Assembly (NCBI GenBank): GCA_037693485.1
Contig: CM075354.1
Location: 160,233,501 to 160,297,500, forward strand
Direction of reading: 5' to 3'
Origin: Kitagawia praeruptora
Taxonomy: Eukaryota; Streptophyta; Magnoliopsida; Apiales; Apiaceae
Length of the DNA stretch: 64,000 nucleotides
The translations under genes were made by a program, and so were the position numbers. The notes under the pieces were generated by a model, which saw only the letters and a program-made list of their open reading frames with translations, was not told the DNA's origin and searched no databases. Position 1 is the first letter of the stretch. Each line of letters opens with the position of its first letter. Shown piece after piece: positions 1 through 9,665 of the stretch.

Positions 1-2633
1 TTAGTTATAGAGTGGTTTCCAAGCAGAAGCCGTAAGCAAGCAAAGATCTTTCCAACCAAGTTTGAGAGTGCCGTTATCCTCGACCAAGGTGTAACCATCA
101 GAAGGGAACATTCCAAGCAAGAGAGTGGCCTGTGCAGCGGCATTCCCAGCCAAAGAGATTCCCTTAAATCCAGATTGTTGAAGCTTCTCCCTCCAGTTGT
201 TGAATCTCAACTCGCCACCGCCACTCCTTGAAGGACCCCCCACGGCTAGCACGTTCTTTATCTCCCTCGATAGCAACTGCTGCTCCACCACATGCCTCTC
301 CTCGCTTTCCTCTCCATAACTTGCCCCGAGTGAGTCAAACAATGCAGAGAAGTAATGTATGGCCTCCACAAACCTTCCCAAGAAGGAATCGGCTGTGTGA
401 CTCAAGTCTTGCTCCACCACTGTCACTACTTTTGGGGCCAATCTGCAAACAATACACGCACCACATGAATAAGTGATATTTACTACTCCAAGTTTCTGAT
501 GCTAAGCGTCCCAACTTCGTACTTGGAAGCATTTTTCCCATAGTATAACATGTATCAATCTACTAGTATTACATTGATAGGTTTGAAGTAATTCACAAGT
601 CAAGAGTGCACCATCAAAAATTGATTAATTAAACTTTCCGACTCTCAAAGCGAGAGACCTCCTTCTGAGGACCCTCATAGCTGCTCACAACATTAGGTCA
701 AATATTGATTATCAATAGAATCCGGAATAGTCAGCTAGGACAAACTTAAACATTTAGACTTTAGTGTTATCACAATGTCAATTCGTACAAAATGCAGACA
801 AGAATTGGATTAAAGGTATAATAACGTTGATTACCTTTGCAAGAGCCAAAGCGTGTTTGCATCGGAGCCTGTGACATCGTAGAGTGAATGCTGCAACCAG
901 TGAACCGCAACTGCCTCCTTTTTACTCACGTTAATTCTGTCGGGATCCAGATTCCCAACTTTATCAGCAACTGGGGAAAACTCAAATGGGAGCCCTAACT
1001 TATCAGCAAAGTCCGACAAACGCTTACCAGTAGCTTCTAAAGCCTCCATACAAGTGCCAAAACCTGTGAGTCGAACGGAGGGTGGTCCCCCAGGGCGAGA
1101 AGCCAAGATATGAAAGAGTCCCGGCCATTGGAGGCCTTGCATAATGTCCAGGTCAATGATATGCACCCTATCCTCCCTCTCAAAAGCTTCCTGAATGGCC
1201 TGGTTTGCAGTGAAGTGTGAGAACTTTACGAAGGGGCTTATACCGTTAAAAACCTGGAAGGCTGAGGCCATTTTCTGGCCATGAGGAGGCACCGCCGTTG
1301 TGGGTAGAGAAGCATAGATTCCTAAGCATGAGCTAACTAACCTGGCTGACATTGCCTCTGAGAAGTAGGCACCCACCCTTTGAGCGGATGTTCCAAATGG
1401 CGTGGACAGTTCCGAAATTTCCAATAGCATTGTATTGGCCTCCTCAAAATTATCTGCAGATACAGCCTCCGCACACTGCAGGAGTAGTTTCAGCAGGTGC
1501 AGACCTTCTTCATCCCTCTTTATTTGTCGTATCTCTTCTTTCTTCTTCTCTCTTATTACCACTGCATCATCCATAACCTGTGATGCATCAGCTGCTGCCA
1601 GAGGAAGTGGCAGCATCTCCTGCTGTTGGTGTTGGGATTCCTCGTGCATCTTAATCTGGTTTGACAACATCACAGGATTAATATGGTCAGTAGGCATCAC
1701 CGCACTACTGTTAGTTGCGGGTTGTGGAAGTCCCCAATTGTTGTAATGGTTGACAGAAGAAGCAGCAGCAGCAATGTTATCGACATCCCCTCGATATACG
1801 GCAAGACCAGTTGGTGGTGCAGATGAGGATCCCTGCCCTTGTTGAAATTGGGGTTGCGCAACGGTTACTTTGGAAGTAGTTTGAAGATTATGGAAGCGAG
1901 CATATGAGGAGTTTCTAGTAACCGGTAATGAAGTTTCCTTTGTCATCATCATTAGAAAGTCCGAATCCGTTGTGGTGGTGGTCAAAGTGCGGAGTCTACT
2001 CTCAAGTAGTGCAGCAAGGCCGGGATTGCAGGGGTGGATTATTTCCCTAACATTTTGGATGAGCTGTGGTATGGACACAGGAGATGAATTGTGAATGAGA
2101 TCCTTGATAATCCCATCAATCCATGTCATCGTTGCGCTGCTGTTGCTAGTACTATTTATAGCATCTTCGATTCCAATTGAAGTCTTAGTAGTTGCAGTCA
2201 TGAGTGGGATTATAGGTGGTTGCTGCTGCTGCACTGGCGGAAATAAGGGTAGACCGGAGAAAACACAAACGGAAGGCGAAGCAGATTGATGAGACGAGAG
2301 GTGTTGGGATGATGTTCCGTCCATGGTAGTATTATTAGAAGCGTTGGTGTTGATAGCAGAAGAAGATAACAGCACGGTGGTGGTGGTGGTGGAGTAGTTG
2401 GAAATGTGTGGGTGGTTAAAAGAATTGGTATTATTATTTCTATTACTATTATTATTGTTGTTGTTATCTTTATTTACGACTCCACTGGCTTCGAGGATAG
2501 TAGATAAAATTCCCATCCCTGCGTCGATATTCAAAACAGGATTTGAACTTGTTGCTCGGCGGCTTAGAAACCTGTTGGGGCATTCATCGCGTGTTTGAAC
2601 ATGGATCTCGGAAACTGACCTTTTTCTCACCAT
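1..2633 (-). CDS. SCR: SCARECROW-type GRAS transcription factor, two exons: complement(join(1..442,835..2633))
   Basis: Encodes a 746-residue nuclear GRAS regulator. In other plants SCR acts with SHORT-ROOT in ground-tissue asymmetric division and stem-cell-niche maintenance. Seen: an N-terminal MVRKR start block, Asn/Thr/Ser/Gln-rich low-complexity stretches, the SCR-typical block SIPQLIQNVREIIHPCNP, then the GRAS domain from about residue 370. That domain has leucine heptad I (LHLLKLLLQCAEAV, ~378), VHIID at ~490, and a C-terminal SAW region ending SAWKPLYN. The single intron splits the Arg codon of WLLQR/LAPKVV at GT..AG, where I recall the Arabidopsis SCR intron lies. I chose ATG 2631-2633 because the frame upstream has only a TTG, the context AACAATGG is good, and MVRKR is conserved in the family. 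The stop is at 1-3, so the CDS is complete but the 3' UTR lies outside. No frameshift or missing motif is seen. SCR orthology rather than a close paralogue is inferred from near-identity across VHIID and SAW. Confidence 0.95.
443..834 (-). other. SCR intron
   Basis: This 392-bp AT-rich interval separates the two SCR exons. On the minus strand it starts GTAATC at 834 and ends TTTGCAG at 443. Splicing restores the Arg codon and continues directly into the conserved LAPKVVTVVEQDLSH segment. I see no other feature in it. Confidence 0.9.
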
Positions 2634-3217
2634 TGTTTTTTGATGCAAATGCAATGCCGGAGGAAAAAGCTGACAGAAGATTAAATGTGTAAAAGACGTT
2701 CAACTTTTACACGCCAACCCAGCTCGAAAAAGTTTTTACTGTTCAGAATGCCAGTGTACGTTTGTCTCGGCTTAAAAAGTTAGAGTCGTACTACATACAT
2801 ATATTTATGCATACAGTTACACACATACTCCTATATTTACATATATTTATGCATACAGTTACACACATACTCCTATATTTACTAATGTTCACGTTTACTG
2901 CTAAGCCAGGATCCGCCAGCCAAAATTCGGAACCCAATGCAACTCCATCTTCTCTCTCTCATTTTCCTATAAATGTTATATGTATTTATATATATGGTTC
3001 CAAGCTAAATGACCAAGAGATAGAGTCAAAGAGGGGGGTCCAGAGGGAAAGAAAATTTAGAAAACATAAAAACACTCAAGAAACAAACAAATGAGTTAGT
3101 AAATTGGGCAGTATGAAAAAGGTTCATGATGATGCCTTTGAAAGCAAAATGTCAAACGCTACGTTGCATCCTTGGGAAATTGGATGGATTGACAGCTCCT
3201 CCTCCCCTCTACCTCGA
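2634..3217 (-). promoter_or_regulatory. SCR 5' UTR / proximal promoter region
   Basis: This is the non-coding DNA immediately upstream of the SCR start codon. It contains a TATA-like run readable on the minus strand at about 2984-2995 (TATATATAAATA), a CT-rich stretch around 2948-2965, and a 42-bp tandem duplication at 2797-2880. The TATA call is by position and composition only; the transcription start cannot be seen. Small ORFs on the plus strand here are AT-rich and have no family features. Confidence 0.4.
2797..2880. repeat. 42-bp tandem duplication in the SCR promoter
   Basis: Two adjacent copies of a 42-bp unit, 2797-2838 and 2839-2880, appear identical by eye. Each contains the string TTATGCATACAGTTACACAC. 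They lie about 165-250 bp upstream of the SCR start codon. Confidence 0.9.
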
Positions 3218-3646
3218 CAACCACACCCACGACTACTGCATCAAATTTTAAAAGCCTTTCCTTTCCCCTCTTCTACTTTGAAACCCAATGTTGTTTTTTC
3301 GATATCCTCAGACGGTAACCAATCAACTCCTCCATCACGATTGGATTATTTGGTGTGGATTCAAAAGCAAATCGTTATTTTTAGGTCCAAAAGCAAACTA
3401 TATCATCCTATATAATATATTTAATTTAATAATAATAATAATAATTAAAATTCGATTATATTATATATATTGTTCGGAAATGATTGTTGATTAAAAACAT
3501 TACATCTTCTAAAATTTACAACTACTTTTAATATTGAATCGAATCCTAATAAACTTCAATATAAAACTGAAACAAGTTAAAATTTCTGCGAATTTGCTTA
3601 CACAACTAGTGTAAGAAACCAAACATAACCGAAAAATGTTCAAAGT
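3218..3646. repeat. Long direct repeat X, copy 1
   Basis: About 430 bp here recur in the same orientation at 63478-63907 with scattered substitutions and a few small indels (for example, one fewer AAT unit in the second copy). The similarity starts near ACAACCAC and includes a TTTAATTTAATAATAATAAT run. The left copy lies about 0.6-1.0 kb upstream of the SCR start. It lacks TG..CA ends, a primer-binding site or a polypurine tract, so it is not an LTR pair. The AT-rich bases after it, to about 3784, show nothing recognisable. Confidence 0.9.
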
Positions 3647-3784
3647 TTAAAAATAATAATTTTAAATTTATGATTAAAGCAATATGAAATAAGTGAAAAA
3701 GAAAAAATCAAAGCATCCAAAGCCGTAAGATTAATCCAAAAATGTTCAGTTTTTACCCAACCAGACAGTTTATTAATATTTTTT

Positions 3785-4200
3785 AAAGGAGAACACAAGG
3801 ACAAAAAATGCTAAAAAATGGTTATGAAGTATCAGTTTAATCCCTGCATATCACAAAAATGACATTACTTTATAATTTATGCTAAAATTATATGATTTTT
3901 TGTATTTATTGGTAATTGAACCTCTAACAAATTTAATGAAATAACCACTATGCCACATTGCATTTTGAGTTTATTTTCCACAAGTGCAAAAACTGCCAAA
4001 AAAATTGCTATGAAGTACCAGTTTTATCCCTGCATGTCACAAAATTGCAAAAGTGTCATTTTTTATAATTTATGCTAAAAATATATAATTTTTTGTATTT
4101 ATTAGGAATTGAACCTCTAACGTCTTTTAACAAATTTAATGACATAACCACTATGCTACATTGCATTTTGAGTTTATTTTCAAAATTTTATTAGATATGC
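3785..4200 (-). repeat. Tandem pair of tRNA-derived SINE-like repeats
   Basis: Two related ~200-bp units (about 3785-3985 and 3990-4200) lie head to tail. Read on the minus strand, each has a head resembling a tRNA promoter: an A-box-like TGGCATAGTGG or TAGCATAGTGG, then a B-box-like GGTTCAATTACC or GGTTCAATTCC some 35-45 nt later, followed by an AT-rich body. Related bodies occur at 31835-32070 and 33518-33905. Assignment to SINEs rests on the A/B boxes. I could not define a poly(A) end or target duplication, so the boundaries are approximate. Confidence 0.55.
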
Positions 4201-4292
4201 CACATGTTCTCCACTTATCCTAAGTTATTTTATTTTAACTCTTGAGTACAATAAAATATTAAAATGTTGGTTTAATATATTTATATAACTCC

Positions 4293-4720
4293 CACTACAC
4301 CATAAAACGGCTATAGCAACACCTTAAAATTGTTGCTAAAGGGCCTAATACCGTTGCTATTGATGCTATGACAATGCTTTTGCAAAAATTGGGCGTTTTG
4401 CTTGGGTTGCAATAGGTCCCTATAGCAATGAATATAGTACCATATAGCAATGCTTTAATGTCATTGCAAAAGCTTGTTATAGCAACGTTTTCCAGTCTAT
4501 AGCAACAATTTAAATTCATTGCAATAGGCTATATGAACCCTGTTTTGGATATTTATTGCAACGTTTAAGGTGGCAATGGCAACAAATTTCTGTTTAATAT
4601 CAATGTTTTTAGTAAGGAATTAACAATAAATGGCAACACATTATGAGGCAATAGCAATGCTTTTAGTAAGGAATTAACAATAAATGGCAACACATTATGA
4701 GGCAATAACAATGCTTTTCT
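4293..4720. repeat. CACTA-1 subterminal repeats (left) with a 54-bp tandem duplication
   Basis: The first ~430 bp hold many copies of a TATAGCAAC / GCAATGC type motif in both orientations, as expected for TNPA-binding subterminal repeats. From 4601 a 54-bp unit containing TTAGTAAGGAATTAACAA is tandemly duplicated (period 54, about two copies). The following 4720-4971 holds no gene that I can see and is probably the 3' untranslated end of the minus-strand TNPA-like gene. Confidence 0.75.
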
Positions 4721-4971
4721 TTAAAAAAAATGGACATGACCAATTTGTTCATATAGAAATCCACCATTAACATGGTATTTCATACACACCAAATATCCAA
4801 AACTATCACCTGCCCAAAAGTACCAAAACCATTCCGACTACATTGTCAACATAGCCATTCAACGTCTAACGACTAAATGGAATCAAACGACGACATAGAC
4901 GTGGTACATGCAATTAAAGTTTACAATGTTCACCAAAAGCTTAGATATAAATTAAATGAAAATGCTCCAAG

Positions 4972-6260
4972 TCAAGCATCTGCATTTTCTTGATCTGCCT
5001 TATCTCCATCCTCGACAGATTTATCACACAATTCTTCAACATTGATTTTCAAAGTGGGATTCCCCTCGGCTATTTTCCCCAGAATTCTTTTCAATTTCTG
5101 GTTCATTTTCTCCTCCATTTCAGCAGAAAGTTCTTCTCGTATCCTTTCCAGTTGTTCCTTGCTGTCATTTTTCTTGGTTGCCAAAGATTTCCTTGTCCTC
5201 CTGGTAATGCCACTTCTGTCAACAAGCTAGTTTGGGCCATGTGCTGCAAAGTCAGGTTCTACACAGGTCTCACCTCCATTCAGTTCACCAGTGGAACCAT
5301 CAACAGTTGCCTAAAATTAATTGATATATTATCAAATTATCCCAAATGCATATTATATATTTTAGAACTAGCGAACAAGTAGATACCTAAAAATACTATT
5401 ATTTACCTGATTTTCGCGATCCTTGCGGGTTTTAGGATATAATTCATTCTTTGTGGGTAATTCAGTCGTTTTCTTCTTCTTTTTCTAGCATAAAATGAAT
5501 ATAGTGAAACAAGAAAAGAAATTATGTTAGTAATTGATTAGTTTTCACAATAATATGCTATTTATTAAAATATATAGTTATTAATATTCCAAATTAGCAT
5601 ACCATGTCGTTACGGATCTGCGCATAACTAGTACGACCTACATTGTGTGTGTTTTTAATTTTTTTTGCAATTATTAGCATTTGTTTCAGCATTTTTCTTC
5701 ACATCTTCATCACCCCAATACTGCAGCAACATCTTGAATTGTTCTAATGGAACCCTTGGAGACCTGTTCCTTATCCGTTCCTCATCAGTTTCATATTTGG
5801 AATAATACCGCGCCTTGAATCGACTTTTGTGCACTCTCCAATTTTCACAAATACCCTTCAACACCCAATCTTTACCCTCCTCGGGAATGATATATTTTGT
5901 TTGAAAAATAAATAAAATAATTATAATTACAGTATAATTAAACAAGCCTCTTGTTCATACCACAAATTAAACAAGTTTTGGAATAAAAAAACACGACGAG
6001 GTGGTTTTTACCTTGATAAATTCCCACAACCCATTTTTTTGTTCTTCAGGAACTTGAAGCCAACTATGAAAATCTAGTGGCACACATTCTCTTGCTACTG
6101 CCCCCAAAAAACTGCTAAATTCAGCTCTTATTTTGTTGCTTTCAGAAACCGGCTGCAATTCATGATTCAAGGTCAGAGTTGGTCTTTCATCTAGTCTCCT
6201 TGTAACGACTGCATTCATTTTCGTAGGTCCTCTCTTCCGTTTGATCTTAGGTTCATCTAT
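4972..6260 (-). pseudogene. CACTA-1 TNPA-like gene, 3' half (Transposase_24 domain), broken
   Basis: This is the downstream half of the second CACTA gene, cut from its 5' half (25395-27139) by the copia insertion. Exons inferred on the minus strand: ~6254-6013 (RGPTKM... ending FIK before GTAAAA), ~5910-5590 (YIIPEEGKDWVLKGI, then WRVHKSRFKARYY, EERIRNRSP, LLQYWGDEDVKK), ~5486-5407 and ~5311-4972. The block order RGPT / WxxHKSRxKxxYY / EERxxxxP / YW matches the plant Transposase_24 family (PF03004), the accessory protein of En/Spm elements. An 8-base A run near 5670 shifts the frame before the conserved HNVGRTSYAQIR block. A TAG interrupts the last exon just upstream of 5184. The final exon is charged and probably a coiled coil. 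Exon ends are by eye. Confidence 0.75.
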
Positions 6261-6330
6261 CAAAATACACAAATAAATAAATATTATAGTCGTGATTGGT
6301 AATTCGTAATTCATCTACATATGTGTGCAA

Positions 6331-7253
6331 TGTTAGGAATATGTTATATTTGATGATAACTTTACATTCAAGCAAAATTGTTTAAGTGTTGTAACTGTCA
6401 ACGGATGAGGATTTATAATTATCCGTTGACAGGTAGCTCATCAACGGATGAGATGTGTAGCATACTGCAGTGCCTTTAGTTATCAGTTGATAGTGTTCTA
6501 GTTCTTGAATCATGTTGATCATCAATGGATAGACAGAGTAGGGTAGCCAATTGTAAATATTCTATGCTATGTAATTTTGTCTAAGTGAAAGATCATCAAC
6601 GGATGAAGACATGATACTATCAACGGATACATCAAATCAACCATCAACGAATAAGGATGTTCATCTTCAACGGATACAGGCAAACCTGCTATCAACGGAT
6701 AATCAAGAATGACAGACTGGATCTCAGATCCGATTAGCAGTTGATTATGGATAGTTTGTCTGACAGATAACATGGGTTGACAAAAGTGCACAATGCAGTG
6801 TGGCAGCCATCATTATGGAAATAAAGAAGAAAGATGCCATTAACTTTACAATGGTGTAGCAAGCCAACTTGGACGAATTTGTGTTTATTATTTTCAAGTA
6901 GGGCTTGTAAACTTGGGGATAAATAACCAAGTGTAGCAACTCTTTGATAGTTAAGAAAACTGGTTTGTCAGTTTATTTGCTTAGGTTTTCTTGATTATTC
7001 TCTAGAAGCAAAGAGTTGTAAACAGAAGCTGTGTACATTTGTATCACAGAGTTTTCTTCAAATAAAAGAAAAACGTCAGATGGTACATTTGGCCATCTGA
7101 CCTTATATGTGTGTGTGAATTGTTCTTCATTTTGCATACTACTCTATTATAAGTTTCTGTGTTCCATAAGAAATTTATAATTATCAAGAATTGTATTCAA
7201 CCCCCCCTTCTACAATTATACAAGTAATACAAGTGTGTAATCTGGGAATAACA
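6331..7253 (+). repeat. Copia left LTR (923 bp)
   Basis: It runs from TGTTAGGAAT to GGGAATAACA. The 5' half (6398-6700) contains about nine copies of the motif ATCAACGGATAA or close variants in both orientations. AATAAA at about 7060 is a candidate poly(A) signal. Aligned with the right LTR (19320-19587 plus 24773-25389, same lengths without indels), I see seven substitutions in 885 bp, so the insertion is recent. Confidence 0.95.
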
Positions 7254-7255
7254 AT

Positions 7256-7268
7256 TGGTATCAGAGCC
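7256..7268 (+). other. Copia primer-binding site (initiator Met tRNA)
   Basis: TGGTATCAGAGCC lies two bases after the left LTR and is complementary to the 3' end of plant initiator methionine tRNA, the usual minus-strand primer for these elements. Confidence 0.95.
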
Positions 7269-7312
7269 AACTTCTAATATATCTGAAGCTTGGAGATCAA
7301 CACACTTCCAAC

Positions 7313-9661
7313 ATGTCTAAGAAGGATTATGGAGTAAAGATACCAGTTCTTGATAGAGAAAATTACTTTCACTGGAAAGTAAAAATGCGTCTACATCTCA
7401 TGTCTATTGATGATGGTTTTGTGGATTGCATTGAAAAGGGTCCTCATGTTCCAATGAAGACTGCATCTAGAGTTGGTGTTGCTGCAGATGCACCAGATGT
7501 ACTTGTTACCAAACCTGTCTCTGAGTGGAGCATTGAAGATGTTGCAGAAGTCCACAAAGACAAAAAGACTATGAATATTTTGTTCAATGGTTTAGAAACA
7601 GACATGTTTGATAATGTTATCAACTGTACAACCTCTAAGGAAGTATGGGACACTGTTCAAACTCTCTGTGAAGGAACAGAACAGGTGAGAGAAAACAAGA
7701 TGCAACTACTAATTCAACAGTATGAGCATTTTCACTTCAAAAGTGGAGAAACATTGAATGACACATTCAGTAGATTTCAAAAACTACTGAATGGCCTGAA
7801 ACTGTATGGAAGAATCTATCAAGTTAAAGATTCTAATCTCAAATTTCTGAGATCACTGCCCAAAGAATGGAAGCCTATGACTGTTTCTCTGAGAAACACT
7901 CAAGAGTACAAGACATTTACTCTTGAGAGGCTTTATGGAACCTTAAAGACATATGAACTAGAAATGGAGCAGGATGAAGAAATTGAGAAAGTCCAAAAGA
8001 AAAGTGGATCAGTTGTACTTGTTGCCAACTTAGAGCAGAAGGAGGAAAAGAGGAAAGAAACTGCTCAATATACACCAAACACAGAGGTTGGTGAAAGTAA
8101 AACAGAATCAAGCAAAAGCAAGGAGAAAGTATCTGAAGATTTGAGTGCTATTCAGCAGGATGAATTGGATGAGATAGATGAGCATTTAGCTTTTCTATCT
8201 AGGAGATTTTCTAAAATAAAATTCAAGAGAAACTCTGGAGTGACCAAGCCATTTAACAAGGATTTCTCCTCAAGCAACTTAGTGGACAAATCCAAAATTA
8301 AATGCTATAATTGTGGAATTGCTGGTCACATGATGAATGAATGTAGGAAGCCTAGGTCTGAGAACAAGGAAAAGTCAACTGAAGCTGTTGACTACAAAAA
8401 GAAATATTTTGATCTTCTCAGACAGAAAGGAAAGGCATTCATGTCCCAAGAGTATGACTGGGCTGCTGATGGAAATCATTCTGATGATGATACTGAGTAT
8501 GTCAACCTTGCACTAATGGCTGATTCTGATGAGCAGGAAGCAAGTTCAACCAGCAATCAGGTAACTACTACTAATCTCTCTGAGCTTACCAAAGAAGAAT
8601 GCAATAGTGTTATAGATGAAATGTCTACAGAACTATATCACTTTAGTATTTCTCTTAAATCACTTACTAAAGAGAACAATAGGACTAAAGAGACTAATCT
8701 GTTTTTAAGTGATAGGAATATTGCTCTAGAAAGTCAATTTCTAGAATTTGAGAAAATGAGAGTTGATTGTAATGATGCTAAAAATGAACTTGAAGCTGTG
8801 TTAAAAAGAGAGATTATTCTAAAAAACTAGCTTGAAAAAGAACAAGGAGTAATTGCTAGATTTCAAAGTTGTAGGAACATTTCACAAGGCTTAGTAGAAG
8901 TCCAGGGTATGGAATCTTTGGCAAAGAAAGCCTGGAAAAAGAATAAAAAGAAGCTAGAACCTTGTTTTGAGGATCTAGAGACTATTTGTGAATCAATAGA
9001 TAGTGATCAACCGTTGACAGATGAACCATCAATGGATGAGAGTTATCCGTTGACTAACAAAAAGTCTGTTAGTAAGAAGGAGCTCAAGAAACTGAATCAA
9101 CAATTTGGTCCAGTTGCCAAGAACTTTGTTCCTGGTAAAAGCAGCCAAGCCAAATCTAGTGAGAAGGCTGTTGGTAAAACAGACAATGAGGGTAAAAAGA
9201 AAAAGAACAGAAATGGCAAGATAGGAATCAACAAGAAAAACAATTACTCTCCTGACAAGTTTGCTCCTAGGAAAACTTGTGGTAATTGTAATAGTGTAAA
9301 TCACCTATCTTTCAATTGTAAGTCTGTTAATAAGACTCATGTTCATGTACCTCAAAATATGCCATTCATGCCTGGTTTGTTTCAAAATGCTAGTTTTGTA
9401 AATCCTTATGTAAACATGCCATGTGGGCCTAATCCTTATTTTCAATCTGTGAATATGCCTCAAATGTCATGGAACATTCCAAGCATGAATAACATGTATG
9501 CTAATCTTCCACAAGAGCATGCATCAAACATTCATGCAAGTAAGCATCTATCAAACCCCATCACTCAAGCACCTACATCTAAGATGAAGGATGTCAAGAG
9601 TGTAAAGTCAAAAGCTAACAAGAAAGGACCCAAGGTAGCTTGGGTACCAAAATCAACTTGA
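7313..9661 (+). pseudogene. Copia gag (capsid/nucleocapsid) with one in-frame stop
   Basis: Gag forms the particle that packages the element RNA. The frame opens at ATG 7313 (MSKKDYGVKIPVLDRENY), has the UBN2-type capsid region with WKVKMR and NDTFSRFQ, and a CCHC zinc knuckle CYNCGIAGHMMNEC at about residue 330. A TAG at 8828-8830 interrupts it. The same frame resumes at once (second segment from ~8909), is very lysine-rich, carries a degenerate second knuckle CGNCNSVNHLSFNC, and ends at TGA 9659-9661. The protease follows in another frame. The 505-residue first segment alone is near normal Gag length; the downstream half looks like the NC/linker region of SIRE-type polyproteins. Confidence 0.85.
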
Positions 9662-9665
9662 TTTT

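Noticed and set aside
1352..2598. Plus-strand ORFs opposite SCR exon 1
   Set aside because: Antisense shadows of a well-supported conserved coding exon.
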